Shown here one piece after another: positions 3,009 through 5,218 of a stretch of 5,218 bases of DNA. Below the pieces are notes generated by a model, which had not been told where the DNA came from, searched no databases, and saw only the letters and a program-made list of their open reading frames with translations. The stretch is from the NCBI GenBank assembly GCA_016285415.1, contig JAEEQU010000062.1, forward strand, positions 1-5,218, in the 5' to 3' direction. The first letter of the stretch is position 1; the number at the start of each line of letters is the position of its first letter. A program made the position numbers and the translations under genes. The DNA is from Alphaproteobacteria bacterium. GTDB taxonomy: Bacteria; Pseudomonadota; Alphaproteobacteria; Rs-D84.

Positions 3009-5218
3009 GTGGCACCTATCAACCCACGTGCCGCCGAATCGGTGACAACCAGTCCGCGTTCTTCCAATGGCGAAAATGTTTCGCGTCGTGCAATATCAAC
3101 GACGCGTGTTCGTTCGGTTATACCCGCGCGTACAACGGGCGCAGCGCGTGGCGCGTTGACAAGTTCTGCGGCACGTACACCGGTTTCCAGCACCCGAACA
3201 CGTGTCCGGATTGGTACAATGCCGGTAACAGAATCACGTGTGGCACGCAGTGCGCGACCAAGTGCACGTACCGGGAAAAATACAGTGCTTAGTACCAGTA
3301 ATATTTCGCGCAGCGCAAAGATTCGCGCAACAGCATTGTTTAATGATGTCAGCAAAATCGGTTCTGGTTATGCCGGTTGTCGTGATTCATATGCAACATG
3401 TATGGATCAAATTTGTGGTCAGGCGAATGAAACCTATCGCCGTTGTTTCTGCAGCAGTCGTTTCGCGCAATTCCGTGATACAGAAGCGGCCTTGGACGAA
3501 GCAATGATAATGTTACAACAGTTTGAAGACAATAATTTAAATGCCGTAGACAAGACCGCCGCCGAAGTTAACGCAATGTATTCGGCCACCGTTGGTGAAG
3601 AAGCAATAAAAAAGGATACCAGTGCATCCGCAAAGAAGTTGGCAGAAATAAATGATTTGTTGTCGGGCAAAAAATCTGCAAGTTCAACAAAATCTTCTAC
3701 ATCATTGGGGATCTTGGACTTAGATTTTTCAACCGACATGGATGATGTTTGGTCAAACACTGCGGATTCTATATTCTCGTCATCAAACCAAGATTTATCC
3801 ACACTGGAAGGTCAAGAATTGTTCAATTCTGCCGAAAAACAGTGTTCACGTTTATCACAGGGTGCATGTGAAAACGATGCGGTATTTTCCATGTCAAAAA
3901 GTTCTTATAATATTTTGATATCACAAGATTGTAATGCGTATGAAAAGAGTGTTAATAAAAAACGTGAAACCGTTGCCCAGGCGGTACGCGAAGCAGAAAA
4001 GTACCTGCGCGAGGCACGTTTAGAAGAATATCGTTCGCATAATTCTGCAGATGTAAACGAATGCGTCGCCAAGGTTCGTGCCGCAATATTAGCCGATACC
4101 GCGTGTGGCGAAAGTTATAAACGCTGTCTTGATCCAACAGGTGCATATATTAATGGTTCTACGGGTGAACCGATTTACAGCCCTCGCCTGTCCGATTTGG
4201 AAAAGACCATCAATTTAGGTGGTATAGAAGTCAATGGTCAAGATATCATTTCACAAAATCCAACATTTGATAAATTCTTGGAAAATTATCGTAAATATGT
4301 GACACGCGAATTGGACACATGTCGCGATATTTCAGATTTCGTTTGGACAGAATTCAAGCGCAACGCCATCATAGAAATTGCCCAGGCACAAACAGATAAA
4401 GTTGAAGAAGTAAAATCATCATGTGTTACGGTGATGTCAGAATGTTATAATACACAATCACAGGCATTGGTTAATTTTGACAAGAATACTGCGACTGCGG
4501 CGGGGGCGCTTGGGCGGTATGCGGCGCGTGATATGTGTCGTGAAAAGGTTATTTCTTGTGCGGCATTATTCGGTGGCAGTCAATGCAGCTTTGATGCACG
4601 TGGACATTTAACAAGCAAAGCTGATTGTGGTTTGCAATCGTTACTTGATTATGTGTCGGCGGTTGACGATTTAAATGTGGCGCAAAAATGTAACGAAGCA
4701 TTGGATGAATATGTTGAACGGCTTTGCACACCAGATGACGATAGATATGAATATCCATATAACTGCAAGGGGTTATCACCAGTGCTCGTAGAAAATGACA
4801 GAAATAGTTTGCCGTGGATTATTCAGCAATATGCGTTACAAAACTGTTGGGATGCGGGCGATACTAATACAGAAAAGAAATTTGAGAATTTACCGATGCA
4901 GGTTTTGGAACGCGTAGATACGATACTTGCAGATATCAGATATGCGATGCGTAATACGTTGGGTGAAATCTGCGAAGATTTGGATGGTTATTGGTATGCA
5001 TCAAATAACGAAGGCGTAAAACCAGAGGTTTCAAGTGCAGAAGAATTGCATCCACTTGCGCAGTTTTATAACAAGGTATCTGGGCATGGCATAAATGATC
5101 CTGTATTGGAACAGTGGGGTGTTTGTTATGAAAGTACACGCATGTTGCAGTGTCTTGCGTATAACGAAAACGCTGATAATCAAACGACAGAATACACAAC
5201 GTGGGATTCTGGGCAGCA
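2931..5218 (+). CDS. Large secreted cysteine-rich protein, C-terminus beyond the window (partial)
   Basis: The frame is open from the TTG at 2931 to the last base: 762 complete codons, no stop, so the protein is at least 762 residues. Residues 1-26 form a signal peptide (MNTQGRFF, hydrophobic core 10-20, SYDSYA then V), with no lipobox. Residues 33-135 are low-complexity, rich in Arg, Ser, Thr and Ala and nearly lysine-free. A compact Cys cluster follows: CRDSYATCMDQICG (150-163) and RRCFCS (170-175). Residues 183-300 are helical and Ser/Asp-rich without Cys. The rest carries Cys at 305, 313, 334, 378, 392, 399, 464, 498, 505, 536, 543, 552, 566, 587, 599, 612, 639, 681, 732 and 741. Pairs spaced CX6C occur at 150/157, 392/399, 498/505 and 536/543. 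A charged helix, possibly coiled coil, spans 338-370. It should be exported and disulfide-bonded. No enzymatic motif is recognised; a structural envelope or surface role is a guess. The codon use resembles rsmH, so it looks native to this genome. Confidence 0.88.
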   Translation, partial: MNTQGRFFSCIICLLAAFGFSYDSYAVAPINPRAAESVTTSPRSSNGENVSRRAISTTRVRSVIPARTTGAARGALTSSAARTPVSSTRTRVRIGTMPVTESRVARSARPSARTGKNTVLSTSNISRSAKIRATALFNDVSKIGSGYAGCRDSYATCMDQICGQANETYRRCFCSSRFAQFRDTEAALDEAMIMLQQFEDNNLNAVDKTAAEVNAMYSATVGEEAIKKDTSASAKKLAEINDLLSGKKSASSTKSSTSLGILDLDFSTDMDDVWSNTADSIFSSSNQDLSTLEGQELFNSAEKQCSRLSQGACENDAVFSMSKSSYNILISQDCNAYEKSVNKKRETVAQAVREAEKYLREARLEEYRSHNSADVNECVAKVRAAILADTACGESYKRCLDPTGAYINGSTGEPIYSPRLSDLEKTINLGGIEVNGQDIISQNPTFDKFLENYRKYVTRELDTCRDISDFVWTEFKRNAIIEIAQAQTDKVEEVKSSCVTVMSECYNTQSQALVNFDKNTATAAGALGRYAARDMCREKVISCAALFGGSQCSFDARGHLTSKADCGLQSLLDYVSAVDDLNVAQKCNEALDEYVERLCTPDDDRYEYPYNCKGLSPVLVENDRNSLPWIIQQYALQNCWDAGDTNTEKKFENLPMQVLERVDTILADIRYAMRNTLGEICEDLDGYWYASNNEGVKPEVSSAEELHPLAQFYNKVSGHGINDPVLEQWGVCYESTRMLQCLAYNENADNQTTEYTTWDSGQ
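3027..3335 (+). other. GC-rich segment coding a basic low-complexity region
   Basis: This codes for residues 33-135 of the Cys-rich protein: 18 Arg and only 2 Lys, mixed with Ser, Thr, Ala and Val (for example RTTGAARGALTSSAARTPVS at 67-86). By hand count 3001-3300 is about 57% GC, against about 33% in the GNAT gene and about 40% in rsmH. There is no strict tandem unit. It is probably an extended, disordered, positively charged segment of the exported protein. Confidence 0.7.

Noticed and set aside
2957..3292. 111-codon + strand frame with apparent Cys-rich protein
   Set aside because: It lies entirely inside the signal-peptide and GC-rich part of the 2931 frame. It starts at a TTG without a Shine-Dalgarno sequence, and its open state is explained by the GC-rich, CGT/GCG-heavy codons of the real frame.
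3002..3355. 117-codon minus-strand frame rich in Arg/Val/Ala
   Set aside because: It is the antisense shadow of the GC-rich low-complexity segment; no promoter or ribosome site and no recognisable motif.
3238..3507. 89-codon + strand frame
   Set aside because: It overlaps the Cys cluster of the real frame at 2931 in another phase and has no Shine-Dalgarno sequence.
3434..3802. 122-codon minus-strand frame
   Set aside because: Antisense to the Cys-rich protein gene; the Ser/Ala-rich composition mirrors that coding strand.
3795..3803. Perfect DnaA-box 9-mer TTATCCACA
   Set aside because: A single copy inside a coding region, with no cluster of further boxes and no AT-rich unwinding region or dnaA/dnaN/gidA context. 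Chance or codon use is sufficient explanation.

Overview
The window reads as a stretch of a Gram-negative chromosome, most likely an uncultured low-to-mid GC alphaproteobacterium. The best taxonomic clue is the 16S rRNA methyltransferase RsmH. Its GAGGY(T)RA SAM-binding loop (many other bacteria have GAGGH) and its FDRDP and RGFSFR..APLDMRM blocks look alphaproteobacterial from memory of the family. Two proteins with cleavable signal peptides, one of them very rich in cysteine, fit a cell with an oxidising periplasm. The exact lineage cannot be fixed from this sequence.

Layout, all genes on the + strand. (1) 19-789 is a GNAT-fold acetyltransferase with strikingly AT-rich composition. (2) 795-1640 is rsmH, 5 nt downstream and not in its usual division/cell-wall (dcw) neighbourhood: no mraZ lies immediately before it and no ftsL/ftsI follows. 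(3) 1701-2243 is a 180-residue membrane protein with a signal peptide followed at once by a CPMC motif. (4) 2274-2861 is a 195-residue soluble, helical protein of unknown function. (5) 2881-2910 is a near-consensus sigma70-type promoter. (6) From 2931 to the window edge there is one uninterrupted reading frame of 762 codons. It starts at TTG behind a strong Shine-Dalgarno sequence, has no stop codon in the window, and is easy to miss. It encodes a secreted protein with an Arg/Ser/Thr/Ala-rich low-complexity N-terminus and then a long body with 25 cysteines, several in CX6C pairs.

How the genes may work together: GNAT and rsmH are packed like a transcriptional unit, though their codon use differs sharply. 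The CPxC protein, the 195-residue protein and the Cys-rich protein each have a candidate promoter with an 18-nt spacer just upstream, so they may be expressed separately. All four cysteines of the CPxC protein are predicted to face the periplasm, and the Cys-rich exported protein lies a short distance downstream. A thiol-redox or envelope-assembly link is a testable guess and not a demonstrated one. No rRNA, tRNA, CRISPR array, insertion sequence or convincing intrinsic terminator was seen, and no gene-free stretch exceeds about 70 nt.
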